In this document: positions 42,964 through 51,327 of the stretch, piece by piece
Layout: each line of letters starts with the position of its first letter
How positions within the stretch are numbered: the first letter of the stretch is position 1
Assembly: GCF_001565895.1 (NCBI RefSeq)
Contig: NZ_LSNE01000003.1
Location: 850,380 to 914,379 of the forward strand
Length of the DNA stretch: 64,000 bases
Source of the DNA: Paraglaciecola hydrolytica
Lineage (GTDB): Bacteria; Pseudomonadota; Gammaproteobacteria; Enterobacterales; Alteromonadaceae
Reading direction: 5' to 3'
The notes under the pieces: model-generated
Told to the model about the DNA's origin: nothing
The model's database searches: none
The model's input: the letters and a program-made list of their open reading frames with translations, nothing else
Program-made: the position numbers and the translations under genes

Positions 42964-43398
42964 TTAACTAACTTTGTCTAGCCCAAGTAAAAATCCGTTT
43001 TTTGGACAGGTTATGAGGGTGCCGTGTGAGCTTGCTAGCAGTTCTTGTGTATGATTTTGTGTCGCATATACCTGACAATTAAACAGGGCATGGCCGTGGC
43101 GAGCGAGTTCAATGTTGGCGATGACTTTAAGTTGTTTAGGCCAAATATCGCCATGTACCAACAGTTCCAGTTCAACGGGCATGCATTCCCCTAAAGATTT
43201 TTTCCCTACTAACGTAGCAATATGATCAACAATTAATCCCAACATGCTGATTGGTCTACTCTGACACGCTGTTAATTTTGGTAAAAAAGTAAGTTCTAGC
43301 ATGACTTTTTCAGGTGTATCAATACTTGTACGCACACTAAAAAAGCTTGCAATGGGATGAGAATCAGTACTTTTTGTAATAGATTTAACGGGGTTCAT
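42964..43398 (-). CDS. hotdog-fold thioesterase-like protein
   Basis: 144 residues. The middle GLIVDHIATLVGKKS, followed by MPVELELLVHGDIWPKQLKVIANIELARHGHALFNCQVYA, has the helix-then-strands pattern of PaaI/4HBT hotdog thioesterases, where the long helix packs against the beta-sheet and the alternation of D/E-L-x-V-x-Y follows. The usual catalytic Asp/Glu near the helix start could be Asp in IVDHIAT. The substrate, if an acyl-CoA, is unknown. AGGA lies eight bases before the ATG. It is 68 bp after the GH5 gene and 4 bp before the GH43 remnant; a role with these glycosidases is not obvious. Confidence 0.5.
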   Translation of the reverse strand: MNPVKSITKSTDSHPIASFFSVRTSIDTPEKVMLELTFLPKLTACQSRPISMLGLIVDHIATLVGKKSLGECMPVELELLVHGDIWPKQLKVIANIELARHGHALFNCQVYATQNHTQELLASSHGTLITCPKNGFLLGLDKVS

Positions 43399-43466
43399 TA
43401 TCGTATTCCTAGTCGGTTAAGATATTGCCAGACGCCACAACTAAGCTAACTAAAGTCACAGTCAGC

Positions 43467-44744
43467 TTAGTTTCCGCTACCATCAAGCAGTGCTTGTAAG
43501 TTTTGTTGATCAAAAACGGTATTTTGCTGGCGGTCGAAAATGCCAGAGCTCAAATTGTCGAGTGCGCCATTATCCCAATAAAAAGGGAGCAGACCGCGAG
43601 CGAGCGCCTGCTGCACCACATATTGGTGGTAATAAGCGCGTGATTTTAAATGCAGTGTTAAAGCATCGCCTGTCAAATGAGTGCGGCGTGTGGCTGAAAA
43701 CTCGCCTAATACTACTGGGATCCCTACATCCACAAATTGCACTTTCATTAAGTCGAAGAGGTCATTGATAGTGTCTTCCTCGCCCCACGTTGGGTTGCGC
43801 TCGGGATCTGTAGCAGAATGATTCCCTTGGCCCCAGTAATAGAATTGCTTACCCCAGCTTTGGTCTTCTGTCATTAATGCAAAGTTGTAAGGTGTATAAA
43901 AATGCACTTCTGCCATTAGTTTGTCAGGTACGCTATCAACTGGCATTTGCCCCCAAAGTTGATAGGTTTTTTCAATATCAGTGGCTGGGCCTTGCACTAC
44001 TAATACGCGATTAGCATTTTTACCGCCAGTAGCACGCACTGCATCAACAAAGGTTTGATGATAGGAATGCAATACAGCCATTTGCTCAGCATTTTCTACA
44101 TTGGGTTCGTTGGCGCTGGCAAACAATAGATGTTGGTCAAACTCACGCAGATGGCTGGCGATTTGCTGCCAAAATGCTTTTTGTTTGGCGTTATTGGCCT
44201 CTTGTTTGTCTGGTGTGACATTGTTTTCTAACCAACCGCCGTCCCAGTGAATATTGATCAGTACATACAAGTTATTATCGATACAAAGTTGCACCACATC
44301 TTTGACTCGATTTAACCATTCATCACTGATTTTGGCGGTGCTTTGATCAGCGTACTGATCCCACGCTATGGGCAGCCTCACCGCATCAAATCCGCTGCTT
44401 TTAACTAATTGCAGCAGTTCATTAGAAACCTGTGGATTGCCCCAAGCAGTTTCGCCGCCAATGGCTTCCATGGTATTACCGATATTCCAGCCTAATTTAA
44501 TCTTTTGCGCAATTTCACTCGCAGTACTTGCCATTCCAGTGTTGTCGGGTGCCAGGGGATCGCTGTTGTAATCTGGATAAGGACTATCTGGTGCTGGCAC
44601 TTCTGGAGCAGGATCGACAGGTACAGGCACAACGGGCGGAGGTGTAACTGGTTTGGCAGTGGGCTCAGAGCCACCGCCGCCACACGCACTGAGTTGACAA
44701 AGCAACAGAGTGCAGACCGTTAATATCATCATTATATGTTTCAT
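43467..44744 (-). CDS. GH5 family endoglucanase-like lipoprotein
   Basis: 425 residues. The lipobox LSAC precedes a Gly run and a Pro/Val-rich linker (about 25-65), so the enzyme is tethered to a membrane. The GH5 catalytic domain begins KLGWNIGNTMEAIGGE; VRLPIAWD, NIHWDGGW and SANEPN (acid/base Glu) follow, then EVHFYTPYNF and VVLGEFSA with the nucleophilic Glu, and FYWDNG at the end. Both catalytic Glu are present. It fits the beta-1,4-glucanase/xyloglucanase-type subfamilies. I prefer ATG 44744, with GAG seven bases upstream, to ATG 44759. The AraC regulator lies directly upstream. Confidence 0.9.
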   Translation of the reverse strand: MKHIMMILTVCTLLLCQLSACGGGGSEPTAKPVTPPPVVPVPVDPAPEVPAPDSPYPDYNSDPLAPDNTGMASTASEIAQKIKLGWNIGNTMEAIGGETAWGNPQVSNELLQLVKSSGFDAVRLPIAWDQYADQSTAKISDEWLNRVKDVVQLCIDNNLYVLINIHWDGGWLENNVTPDKQEANNAKQKAFWQQIASHLREFDQHLLFASANEPNVENAEQMAVLHSYHQTFVDAVRATGGKNANRVLVVQGPATDIEKTYQLWGQMPVDSVPDKLMAEVHFYTPYNFALMTEDQSWGKQFYYWGQGNHSATDPERNPTWGEEDTINDLFDLMKVQFVDVGIPVVLGEFSATRRTHLTGDALTLHLKSRAYYHQYVVQQALARGLLPFYWDNGALDNLSSGIFDRQQNTVFDQQNLQALLDGSGN

Positions 44745-44864
44745 AATATTCTCAGACATCTTAGCAAGTTAGTGACCCCGTAACATTTTAAGAACGGGAG
44801 ACAGGTTTCTGAGCAAAAGATTATATAAATCAGGGTAATAAGGGTAATTGGCGAATAAAAATTA

Positions 44865-44879
44865 TTAACATAATGTTAA
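44865..44879. promoter_or_regulatory. 15 bp palindrome upstream of the GH5 gene
   Basis: TTAACATAATGTTAA is a perfect inverted repeat about 120 bp before the GH5 start, in the gap between it and the AraC regulator gene. It could be a regulator site for the GH5 gene; in such AT-rich DNA chance is also possible. Confidence 0.35.
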
Positions 44880-44955
44880 AAGTTGTAGTTTTTTTAACAA
44901 TAGTTGAAGTGAGTCAGCACAAATAGGCTTGAAAAATGGTGAGATTTTTTGTCTT

Positions 44956-46101
44956 TCACAAATAGGATTTAAAGGTTTTAGGTGTGCAACCATATTCTTC
45001 TTTAAACAACTTGTTGAAGTAAGAAACATTTTTGTAGCCCACCGAATAAGCGATTTCGGCAATATTGGCTTCGTCTACATCCGCTAACAATCGCGCGGCC
45101 TCAGTCAAACGTAACTTGTTTAAATAGCCAGTAAAGGTAAAACCCAGTTCAGCTTTAAGAATATCGTTGATTTTGGTGCGGCTTACCCCTGTTTCTGCCA
45201 TTGCTATATCGAGGCTAAGTTCAGGGTTGGCGTAGTTCGTAGCCATAAACTGCAACAAGGCTTTTTGACTTTTATCGCGCTGAGGTTCCATGCTCAGTTG
45301 TCGATAAGCGACCAAGGGACGTTCCCGTAAAAATTTGTCTTTTAGCTCAGCCGTTAATGCCTGTGCATGTTGTTTAAAGCACCACACCAGATAGGCCGCC
45401 CAAAATACAAACAAAGTGGCTGCTAATAAATATATGTACAACCAGTCGTTACCTTTTAAGTTCATTTCGCTGATTTGCACCCGGGTTGCTATTTCTTTAG
45501 GGCTTTGGCGAGTTGAGCCAATTTGAAATTTAGCCACCTTATCCAGTTGGTAATCATTCATTGAAAATTTAAGGTGGAACATTTCCAGCCACCATTGGGG
45601 CAGTTCAAGACGGGTAAGATCCAGCTCCACCTGACTCCAGTTGTCATTACAAGAAAAAAACGCGATGGGCGTACGATAGGTTAAAAAGTCCTGCTCTTGA
45701 GTGATTTGTTCGTCTAAGGTAAAAACCATAAACGTTAACTCATTGGGCACTGAGCATTTAATCATAAAACTTAAGCGGTTAAAGTTGGAAAAATCTTTAA
45801 ATTCAGGCTGCCCAAGATGGTCTTCAAATACCAGAGCAATGGAAGCAGAAGGATAGTTAATAATATTGTGAATAGTAAATTCATAATCGAGGCTGTAATG
45901 AGCATCGTTAAGCTTAGAGATTGAGGTACCACCGTCATGCACATCCGTAAGACTCTCAGGATGCCAGCGAATTTCGCTTTTTTCACTAGGTAACAGTGCT
46001 ACATTCAAAAAGGTGTGTTGAACACACAGATAAGTCACCACAGCGCTAAACAGCAGCGTAACAACTAATCCTGTCAGTGCCTTTTTGTAAAAATCCAACA
46101 T
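44956..46101 (-). CDS. membrane-anchored AraC-family regulator
   Basis: 381 residues. One membrane segment at about 10-28, a periplasmic domain of about 180 residues (beta-rich, resembling a carbohydrate-binding jelly-roll), a second membrane segment at about 222-242, then a cytoplasmic AraC domain (about 280-381): LSLDIAMAETGVSRTKINDI and IAEIAYSVGYKNVSYFNKLF are the two helix-turn-helix motifs. This topology lets the protein sense a periplasmic ligand and bind DNA directly. It lies 212 bp upstream of the GH5 gene on the same strand, so that gene is the likely target and the sensed molecule may be a beta-glucan fragment (inference). Confidence 0.85.
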   Translation of the reverse strand: MLDFYKKALTGLVVTLLFSAVVTYLCVQHTFLNVALLPSEKSEIRWHPESLTDVHDGGTSISKLNDAHYSLDYEFTIHNIINYPSASIALVFEDHLGQPEFKDFSNFNRLSFMIKCSVPNELTFMVFTLDEQITQEQDFLTYRTPIAFFSCNDNWSQVELDLTRLELPQWWLEMFHLKFSMNDYQLDKVAKFQIGSTRQSPKEIATRVQISEMNLKGNDWLYIYLLAATLFVFWAAYLVWCFKQHAQALTAELKDKFLRERPLVAYRQLSMEPQRDKSQKALLQFMATNYANPELSLDIAMAETGVSRTKINDILKAELGFTFTGYLNKLRLTEAARLLADVDEANIAEIAYSVGYKNVSYFNKLFKEEYGCTPKTFKSYL

Positions 46102-46220
46102 GGTTTAGTTTGTTTTCCAATTAAGTTGTTGGTGGGCCAGTTATCACCACCTAAATGACCTGTTTGAAGTTTGAGAATATCACTATTCACCCAGAGTAAA
46201 AATGCCTAAGAAGCAAGAGG

Positions 46221-46892
46221 CTACCTTTGTTGTAATCGTAAAAATAACCAAGGTAAAACCAAACAAAATAAAGCAATGCTCGGGGGAGTATGAACAAAAT
46301 TGACTGTTATGCTACTCACTACCGGTTTAGCAATAGAATCAGACTTAACTAAAAAGGAGCTATACAGCCTATCACCGACGGAACTAAAAACATTGTAGTT
46401 AGAGTTAAATTCTGAGCCGTAACGGTTTGCACTACCCGAACCGTTAACAAAGGCTCCGCCCATGCGAATGATATTGTTCGCGTCTGAATATAAACCATAG
46501 GAATAGTGCTGATAATATTGAGCGCCTGTAACTGCACCAAACAACGCCTGCCACTGTATTGCACTTTGATAACACAAGCTGGTATTGGCACAATTTTGTT
46601 CAAATTGATAAACAGTGCCTAATGCACCAGTAAAATTTATATTGGAAAAAATGCCATCCAATAAAGATTCAACCATGGTCGATGTTGCATATTCCCAACC
46701 TTCAAAACTAGCAGCCGCTTGTTGATAAACTAAGCCAGCTGATAAATCTAAATCTAACCATACTAAACCTGTATTTTCGTCTTTCACTGCCTTACCGTCA
46801 CCGGCTAAAAAAGCATCCCATTGTTGTAAGTTGGCTTGAGCTAATGGGCTTAACAACATTAAACATAAAAACACTAATCTCTGTAAATTCAC
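46221..46892 (-). CDS. secreted protein with degenerate PEP-CTERM-like tail
   Basis: 223 residues with a signal peptide (about 1-20, AQA-NL). The opening DENTGLVWLDLDLSAGLVYQQAAASFEGWEYA is the TGLxWLDL...GWRYAT pattern found at the front of many PEP-CTERM proteins. The C-terminus VHTPPSIALFCLVLPWLFLRLQQR has the layout of a PEP-CTERM signal (short motif, hydrophobic stretch, basic end), but TPP replaces PEP. Exosortase systems process such tails in exopolysaccharide-making marine bacteria. Function unknown. Whether this variant tail is still recognised is open. Confidence 0.75.
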   Translation of the reverse strand: MNLQRLVFLCLMLLSPLAQANLQQWDAFLAGDGKAVKDENTGLVWLDLDLSAGLVYQQAAASFEGWEYATSTMVESLLDGIFSNINFTGALGTVYQFEQNCANTSLCYQSAIQWQALFGAVTGAQYYQHYSYGLYSDANNIIRMGGAFVNGSGSANRYGSEFNSNYNVFSSVGDRLYSSFLVKSDSIAKPVVSSITVNFVHTPPSIALFCLVLPWLFLRLQQR

Positions 46893-47232
46893 TGCGGCAC
46901 TTCCGTATAGACCATAATTTACGCAGGATGATAAAGTAAATGAAAGTCAGTTTAAATGATTAAATGTCTCAATCTGAAATATAACGTATTGTTTTTATTA
47001 AATTTTATCTAAAATTGCAGAAATAAATTAAACAAACAGCTAAGTTATCAGAAGTACAGCTTGATGCTTAGCCTCCTGTAAGCCGATTAAAATTCTATAA
47101 CTAAGATGCAACGTTACAACGGCACGTTATATTTTTTGCAAAAACTAGGCAAAACCAACAGATAATAGCTTGCACAGTAATCAACTTATCTTTTAGCATC
47201 GGGCACCTCTTTGGTGCACTTCGCTGACGTAA
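46893..47232. other. intergenic region before the HPP gene
   Basis: A 340 bp divergent, AT-rich gap. Near the HPP end a small hairpin, GCACC-TCTTT-GGTGC (47203-47217), lies just before the start codon, which has no clear ribosome-binding site. Nothing else was recognised. Confidence 0.4.
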
Positions 47233-48213
47233 ATGAAATTAAAGCATTTTTTCAATGAGTTAAGACTGATGATTGGCTATACAGTCAACTCTACCAGCCA
47301 TGCAGAAAAGTTAATCTCTGCTTTGGGTGGTTTTCTCGGCATAGCCTGTGTTTTTTGGCTCACTTCATTAGTGGTTAACGCGGGTATTTTGGATCAACCA
47401 AGTAGTATTTTGGTCATTGCTTCTATGGGAGCCAGTGCAGTATTGCTGTTTGCTGTGCCACATGGGGCTTTATCGCAGCCCTGGGCGCTAGTGGGTGGTC
47501 ATCTTATTTCTGGCTTGATTGGCATCAGCTGTTTTAAGTTGTTTGGCGATACCTTTGTGATCGCTGGTTTAGCCGTTGGTTTGGCCATTGCCGCCATGTA
47601 TTATTTACATTGCATTCATCCACCGGGAGGAGCGACAGCACTAACTGTGGTGATGGGTGGTGCAACGATTAACGAGTTGGGATATCACTACTTATTGATC
47701 CCTGTGGCAATTAATGTAGCCGTTATTTTATTGTTCAGTGTGCTATTTAATGCATTTTTCGCCTGGCGCCGTTATCCCGCGCATTTTGCCCATAAATTCA
47801 AAAAATCTGTCTCCGTTAAACCTAGCGACAGACAATTTGAATTAACCCATGAAGACTTTGCCGCAGCGATGCAAGAGCTTGATTCTTACGTCGATATTAC
47901 CCCTGAAGGGTTAAGTGATTTATTGGAGTTAGCCAAACAACACGCTGAAAAAAACATTACTCACCCCAGCGAAATTATTGCAGGGCACATGTACAGCAAC
48001 GGCAAACTGGGTAGTTTGTGGAGTATTCGTCAAATCGTTGATGCCTCTCCTACCGACAGTCAGCCACATAGAGATAAGGTCATCTACAAAGTGTTAGCGG
48101 GTGACGGCGGTTATCAAACCGGTATATGTTTACGTAGCGAGTTTCATCAATGGGCTAGATTTGAAGTGATCAAACACAATCAACAGTGGATTAAAGTCGA
48201 AGCGGATGAATAA
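47233..48213 (+). CDS. HPP family membrane protein with C-terminal soluble domain
   Basis: 326 residues. The N-terminal part (about 20-185) has four to five membrane segments and the family's HPP signature in YLHCIHPPGGATALTVVMGG, preceded by SMGASAVLLFAVPHG. HPP proteins of cyanobacteria and plastids have been linked to nitrite transport; the bacterial role is not settled. The C-terminal 130 residues (FELTHEDFAAAMQELDSYVDITPEGL ... RFEVIKHNQQWIKVE) form a soluble domain I do not recognise; it lacks the CBS-domain pattern of some HPP proteins. No clear Shine-Dalgarno sequence precedes the ATG. Confidence 0.83.
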   Translation: MKLKHFFNELRLMIGYTVNSTSHAEKLISALGGFLGIACVFWLTSLVVNAGILDQPSSILVIASMGASAVLLFAVPHGALSQPWALVGGHLISGLIGISCFKLFGDTFVIAGLAVGLAIAAMYYLHCIHPPGGATALTVVMGGATINELGYHYLLIPVAINVAVILLFSVLFNAFFAWRRYPAHFAHKFKKSVSVKPSDRQFELTHEDFAAAMQELDSYVDITPEGLSDLLELAKQHAEKNITHPSEIIAGHMYSNGKLGSLWSIRQIVDASPTDSQPHRDKVIYKVLAGDGGYQTGICLRSEFHQWARFEVIKHNQQWIKVEADE

Positions 48214-48252
48214 TACGTTTGTCACTATGTACCGCACTAAGCATAAAATATT

Positions 48253-48900
48253 GTGCATGGCAAAGTGAGAGATCAATCTATCGTGAGTTCTACAAGTTAC
48301 CCTGTTCCTGCCCTCTCGCGGCAAATTGAGCTTGAGGTCAAACGCAGCAAGTTTATTACCTTTGTGGCTAACACTGCAAACCGTGATGAAGCTGAAGCCT
48401 TCATTCGTTCATTACGTATCTTACACCCGCAAGCGAGTCACGTATGTTGGGCTTATATCGCTGGAGGGCCTGATACTACAGTGCGCTCGATGAGTGATGA
48501 TGGCGAGCCTAGTGGTACGGCGGGCATGCCCATGCTTAAAGTCTTACAACACAGTGGCTTAGGCGATATAGTGGTAGCAGTAGTACGTTATTTTGGAGGT
48601 ACTAAGCTTGGCACGGGCGGATTACAGCGCGCTTATTCTGATGCGGTTGCTGCGGTATTAAAAGATTTACCACTGAGCGTAAAAGTCAGTCGAACTAAGC
48701 TCAACATGGTATATGACTACCCATACGAAGGTACTGTAGCACGTATATTGGCCCGTTTTGATGTGGCAGAAACGCACTCAGATTACGGACAACAAATAGC
48801 AACTCAAGTGGCGGTAGCCAGTGCAGAGTTGCAGGTTTTACGAACGGAATTAGTCAATAACACAGCCGGTCAAATTGATATTCAAGTGGCTAACGACTGA
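48253..48900 (+). CDS. yigZ: YigZ/IMPACT family protein
   Basis: 215 residues, similar to E. coli YigZ. The family core is clear: KRSKFITFVANT, HPQASHVCWAYI, MSDDGEPSGTAGMPML and VVRYFGGTKLGTGGLQRAY. The fold is that of a two-domain ribosomal S5-like protein. YigZ relates to eukaryotic IMPACT, a regulator of translation stress signalling, but its bacterial function is not established. The start is unsure: ATG 48253 is listed, while GTG 48283 has GAGAGAT upstream and gives a length closer to E. coli. Confidence 0.9.
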   Translation: MHGKVRDQSIVSSTSYPVPALSRQIELEVKRSKFITFVANTANRDEAEAFIRSLRILHPQASHVCWAYIAGGPDTTVRSMSDDGEPSGTAGMPMLKVLQHSGLGDIVVAVVRYFGGTKLGTGGLQRAYSDAVAAVLKDLPLSVKVSRTKLNMVYDYPYEGTVARILARFDVAETHSDYGQQIATQVAVASAELQVLRTELVNNTAGQIDIQVAND

Positions 48901-48912
48901 TACTAATATTTA

Positions 48913-48952
48913 ATTCCCACTGAATTCGGCATCTTCAGGTTGTTTGGGTATA
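48913..48952. repeat. palindromic intergenic element, copy 2 (partial)
   Basis: Read on the minus strand, TATACCCAAACAACCTGAAG continues into ATGCCGAATTCAGTGGGAAT, matching copy 1 in the same order. Only one of the two TATACCCAA ends is kept. It sits between yigZ and the VIT1-like gene, 13 bp after the stop. Confidence 0.8.
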
Positions 48953-48981
48953 AAGCCCATGTGTTACTACTAGGATTTCAA

Positions 48982-49671
48982 TTGACTTTTAATCACGAAC
49001 ATAAAGCCCAGAGCATTGGTTGGATAAGAGCCGCAGTTTTAGGTGCTAACGATGGCATAGTATCTACTGCAAGTTTAATTGTGGGCATTGCGGCATCTGG
49101 AGTGGCAGCTGATCATTTGTTTTTGGTGGGATTGGCTGCTTTAGTTGCAGGAGCCATGTCTATGGCTGCTGGTGAATATGTCTCTGTCAGTTCACAAAGC
49201 GATATTGAGCAGGCTGAATTGGCCCTTGAACAACAACATATTGACGAGAATTGGACAGCAGAAGTCCATGAGCTGGCCGCTATTTATCGCCAACGAGGTT
49301 TAGATGCGGAGTTAGCCTTAACGGTGGCAAAAAAATTAATGGCTGTTGATCCTCTAGGTAGTCATGCAAGAGATGAACTTGGCATTACTGAGCTAACTCA
49401 AAGTAAGCCCTTACAAGCGGCATTTTCGTCTGCAACATCCTTTGCGGTGGGGGCATTTTTCCCACTATTAACGGTGCTACTATTTGATGATTCACTGCTC
49501 ATTCCCATGGTTATTGTTATCTCGCTGTTCTCTTTGTGTATGTTAGGTTGTGTGTCGGCGCAAGTAGGTGGCGCACCAAAAAGGAAAGCTGCTTTACGCG
49601 TAATATTTTGGGGCGCATTAGCGATGTTGGTGTCGGTGGGTGTTGGTCAATGGTTTGAAGTGCCAGTGTAG
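48982..49671 (+). CDS. VIT1/CCC1 family metal transporter
   Basis: 229 residues from TTG 48982. It has five hydrophobic segments and the family signature GWIRAAVLGANDGIVSTASLIVG, followed by LAALVAGAMSMAAGEYVSVSSQSDIEQAE, matching the VIT1 (vacuolar iron transporter) family, which moves iron or manganese out of the cytosol. The middle cytoplasmic helices (ELALEQQHIDENWTAEVHEL) are the metal-binding region in plant VIT1. I chose the TTG because TAGGAT lies six bases upstream and family members begin just before GWLRAA; the frame could extend upstream to 48940, which falls inside repeat copy 2. Confidence 0.88.
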   Translation: MTFNHEHKAQSIGWIRAAVLGANDGIVSTASLIVGIAASGVAADHLFLVGLAALVAGAMSMAAGEYVSVSSQSDIEQAELALEQQHIDENWTAEVHELAAIYRQRGLDAELALTVAKKLMAVDPLGSHARDELGITELTQSKPLQAAFSSATSFAVGAFFPLLTVLLFDDSLLIPMVIVISLFSLCMLGCVSAQVGGAPKRKAALRVIFWGALAMLVSVGVGQWFEVPV

Positions 49672-49695
49672 CTGTTGTTAAAAAAGACCAAGGTA

Positions 49696-49750
49696 TATAC
49701 CCAAACAACTTGAAGATACGAATTCTGCATCTTCAAGTGGCTTGGGTATA
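49696..49750. repeat. palindromic intergenic element, copy 3 (most complete)
   Basis: A 55 bp imperfect palindrome centred at 49723: TATACCCAA at one end, TTGGGTATA at the other, with ACTTGAAGAT / ATCTTCAAGT inside and GAATTC near the centre. Twenty-two of 27 base pairs match. It lies between the convergent VIT1-like and PAS-GGDEF genes. Confidence 0.88.
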
Positions 49751-49799
49751 GACTTTCGCCTATCCTTGGCCAAGATGTTGATTGGTACTGTGTCGGATT

Positions 49800-50783
49800 T
49801 TACAAACTCACGTTAATTCTGTTTCTACCTTCTGCTTTAGCGCGATAAAGTGCGGTATCTGCTGCACAAATCAGCGCTTCGGGCGTGCGATATTGACCAC
49901 CTTGTTCGCAGGCTATGCCTTGACTAACACTCACTCTAAAGGTCGAGGGTAAGCCTAGTTCGCTAAAGTTAATGATGTTGATTTGCTGCTGAATAAGTCT
50001 AGCTACTGCCGTAGCACTTGTGGCATGACTACGAGGTAAAATGACTGCAAATTCTTCACCGCCATAACGGGCAGCTAGGCTGTCGCTAGAGGGCAAACAG
50101 GCCTCAATAGTCCTGGCGATTTTTTGCAAACATTTATCGCCATTTACATGGCCAAATTGGTCGTTGAAGTGTTTAAAATAATCCACATCGATTAAAATCA
50201 AACTAATGGGCTGCGCGTTGACTATGCTGTCATTCCAGCTTTTATTCAGGGTTTTTTCTAAATTAAATCGATTAGCTAGGCCTGTTAGATGATCGGTGCT
50301 GGCCTGCCGACGTAATTCACTGTATTCCGCTTTATGTTGAGTTAAATTGTGCAATACCCCAACAAACAAAACACTCCCTTCTGTCAGTGACTCGGGTAGG
50401 CACGAAATAGACAGGTCTGCTTCCAACCACGAGTTATCTGCTCTAGTTAACAAGACTTCTTTGGGGCCATGATTGAGGGGGAGTTTTTTATTATCCTTCC
50501 AATTCAAAAAGATATATTCGTAGTGCTCACGATGTCTGTCATGTAAAAAATTAAACCAGCGTTGCCCCACTAAAGCATCTTGCGAACTGCCAAAAAACTT
50601 GGCGGCAATTGGGTTTATGACTTCAATCACACCATCAGCATTGACGACAAAAATACCTTCAGCAATCACATTGATCATATTAATAAAGGAACTCATTTTT
50701 TGGTTAGCAAGTGAAGTGCAAAATTTCTCAATCACTGAGCTGTCTTCGCTATTAATTCGGCTGATTTTATTGGTCTGAGTCAT
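49800..50783 (-). CDS. PAS-GGDEF diguanylate cyclase
   Basis: 327 residues, soluble. A PAS domain spans about 35-150 (GIFVVNADGVIEVINPIAAKFFG ... GVLHNLTQHKAEY) and the GGDEF domain about 160-325: ASTDHLTGLANRFNLEK, LILIDVDYFKHFNDQFGH and the active-site RYGGEEFAVILP at 239-250. GGEEF is a functional variant, so c-di-GMP synthesis is expected. The PAS ligand is not evident. A small membrane-protein gene lies 32 bp upstream on the same strand. Confidence 0.92.
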   Translation of the reverse strand: MTQTNKISRINSEDSSVIEKFCTSLANQKMSSFINMINVIAEGIFVVNADGVIEVINPIAAKFFGSSQDALVGQRWFNFLHDRHREHYEYIFLNWKDNKKLPLNHGPKEVLLTRADNSWLEADLSISCLPESLTEGSVLFVGVLHNLTQHKAEYSELRRQASTDHLTGLANRFNLEKTLNKSWNDSIVNAQPISLILIDVDYFKHFNDQFGHVNGDKCLQKIARTIEACLPSSDSLAARYGGEEFAVILPRSHATSATAVARLIQQQINIINFSELGLPSTFRVSVSQGIACEQGGQYRTPEALICAADTALYRAKAEGRNRINVSL

Positions 50784-50815
50784 TCATCATTCCTTGGCGA
50801 ATATAGGGCAGCAAG

Positions 50816-50998
50816 TTACTTGGCTCGAACAGAAAAATTAAAATATAACTTGAGTAAAAACGCCATGATGACGGGAACGCATACAACATTGAGTACGATG
50901 AATGCGATGGTCAGGGTTGAAGTGGAAAAGCCCATTTGGGTGACATAACCCAATAAAGTAAGTAAGCCAATATAGATAATTAGTATGAGTTTCATCAT
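50816..50998 (-). CDS. small two-TM membrane protein upstream of the diguanylate cyclase
   Basis: 60 residues, almost entirely hydrophobic, with two membrane segments (about 3-21 and 27-50) and a short basic end (FNFSVRAK). GGAG stands seven bases before the ATG, which supports translation. No family is recognised. It lies 32 bp upstream of the PAS-GGDEF gene in the same direction, so it may be co-expressed and could tether or modulate that protein; the link rests on position only. Confidence 0.6.
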   Translation of the reverse strand: MMKLILIIYIGLLTLLGYVTQMGFSTSTLTIAFIVLNVVCVPVIMAFLLKLYFNFSVRAK

Positions 50999-51327
50999 TA
51001 TTCTCCAACACTTCTTTCAAATAAATCTAACGATTAAGGTGAAAAGTTGCCTTAAGTGTTAGTGCTAATCTAAGCCACTACGTTGTAGTGCTCAGTTCGA
51101 TGATGAGAAGTCTAGAGAAATAATGTGTTTATAACCTTCCGGTAATCTTCTGATTTTATGTCTTTGTTTTTATTGATTTAATTTCTATTTTAATGTGTTC
51201 GGAAGGTTAGGTAATTGGAGATGTAGCAACAAAAAAGCTGGCTTTACGGCCAGCGTTTTAGTGTTTGACGTGTCTATTTGGTCAGGCTTAATGGTGGTTA
51301 GTATTGGAAACCGTTTAAAACTAAGAT
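50999..51327. other. intergenic region between the DP-EP-like gene and the small membrane gene
   Basis: A 329 bp AT-rich gap containing a terminator (51231-51254, listed separately), a short stem CACTAC-GTT-GTAGTG at 51076-51090 and presumably the promoter of the small membrane-protein/diguanylate cyclase unit. I see no further gene. Confidence 0.5.
51231..51254 (-). terminator. Rho-independent terminator of the STAND-regulator operon
   Basis: GCTGGC (51237-51242) and GCCAGC (51249-51254) form a GC-rich 6 bp stem with a 6-base loop. On the minus strand TTTTTT follows directly, so it terminates transcripts from the 113-residue protein gene, 73 bp downstream of its stop. Confidence 0.82.

Noticed and set aside
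50838-51020. Second 60-codon minus-strand frame overlapping the small membrane protein
   Set aside because: The other frame has a good ribosome-binding site and a clean two-helix membrane pattern.
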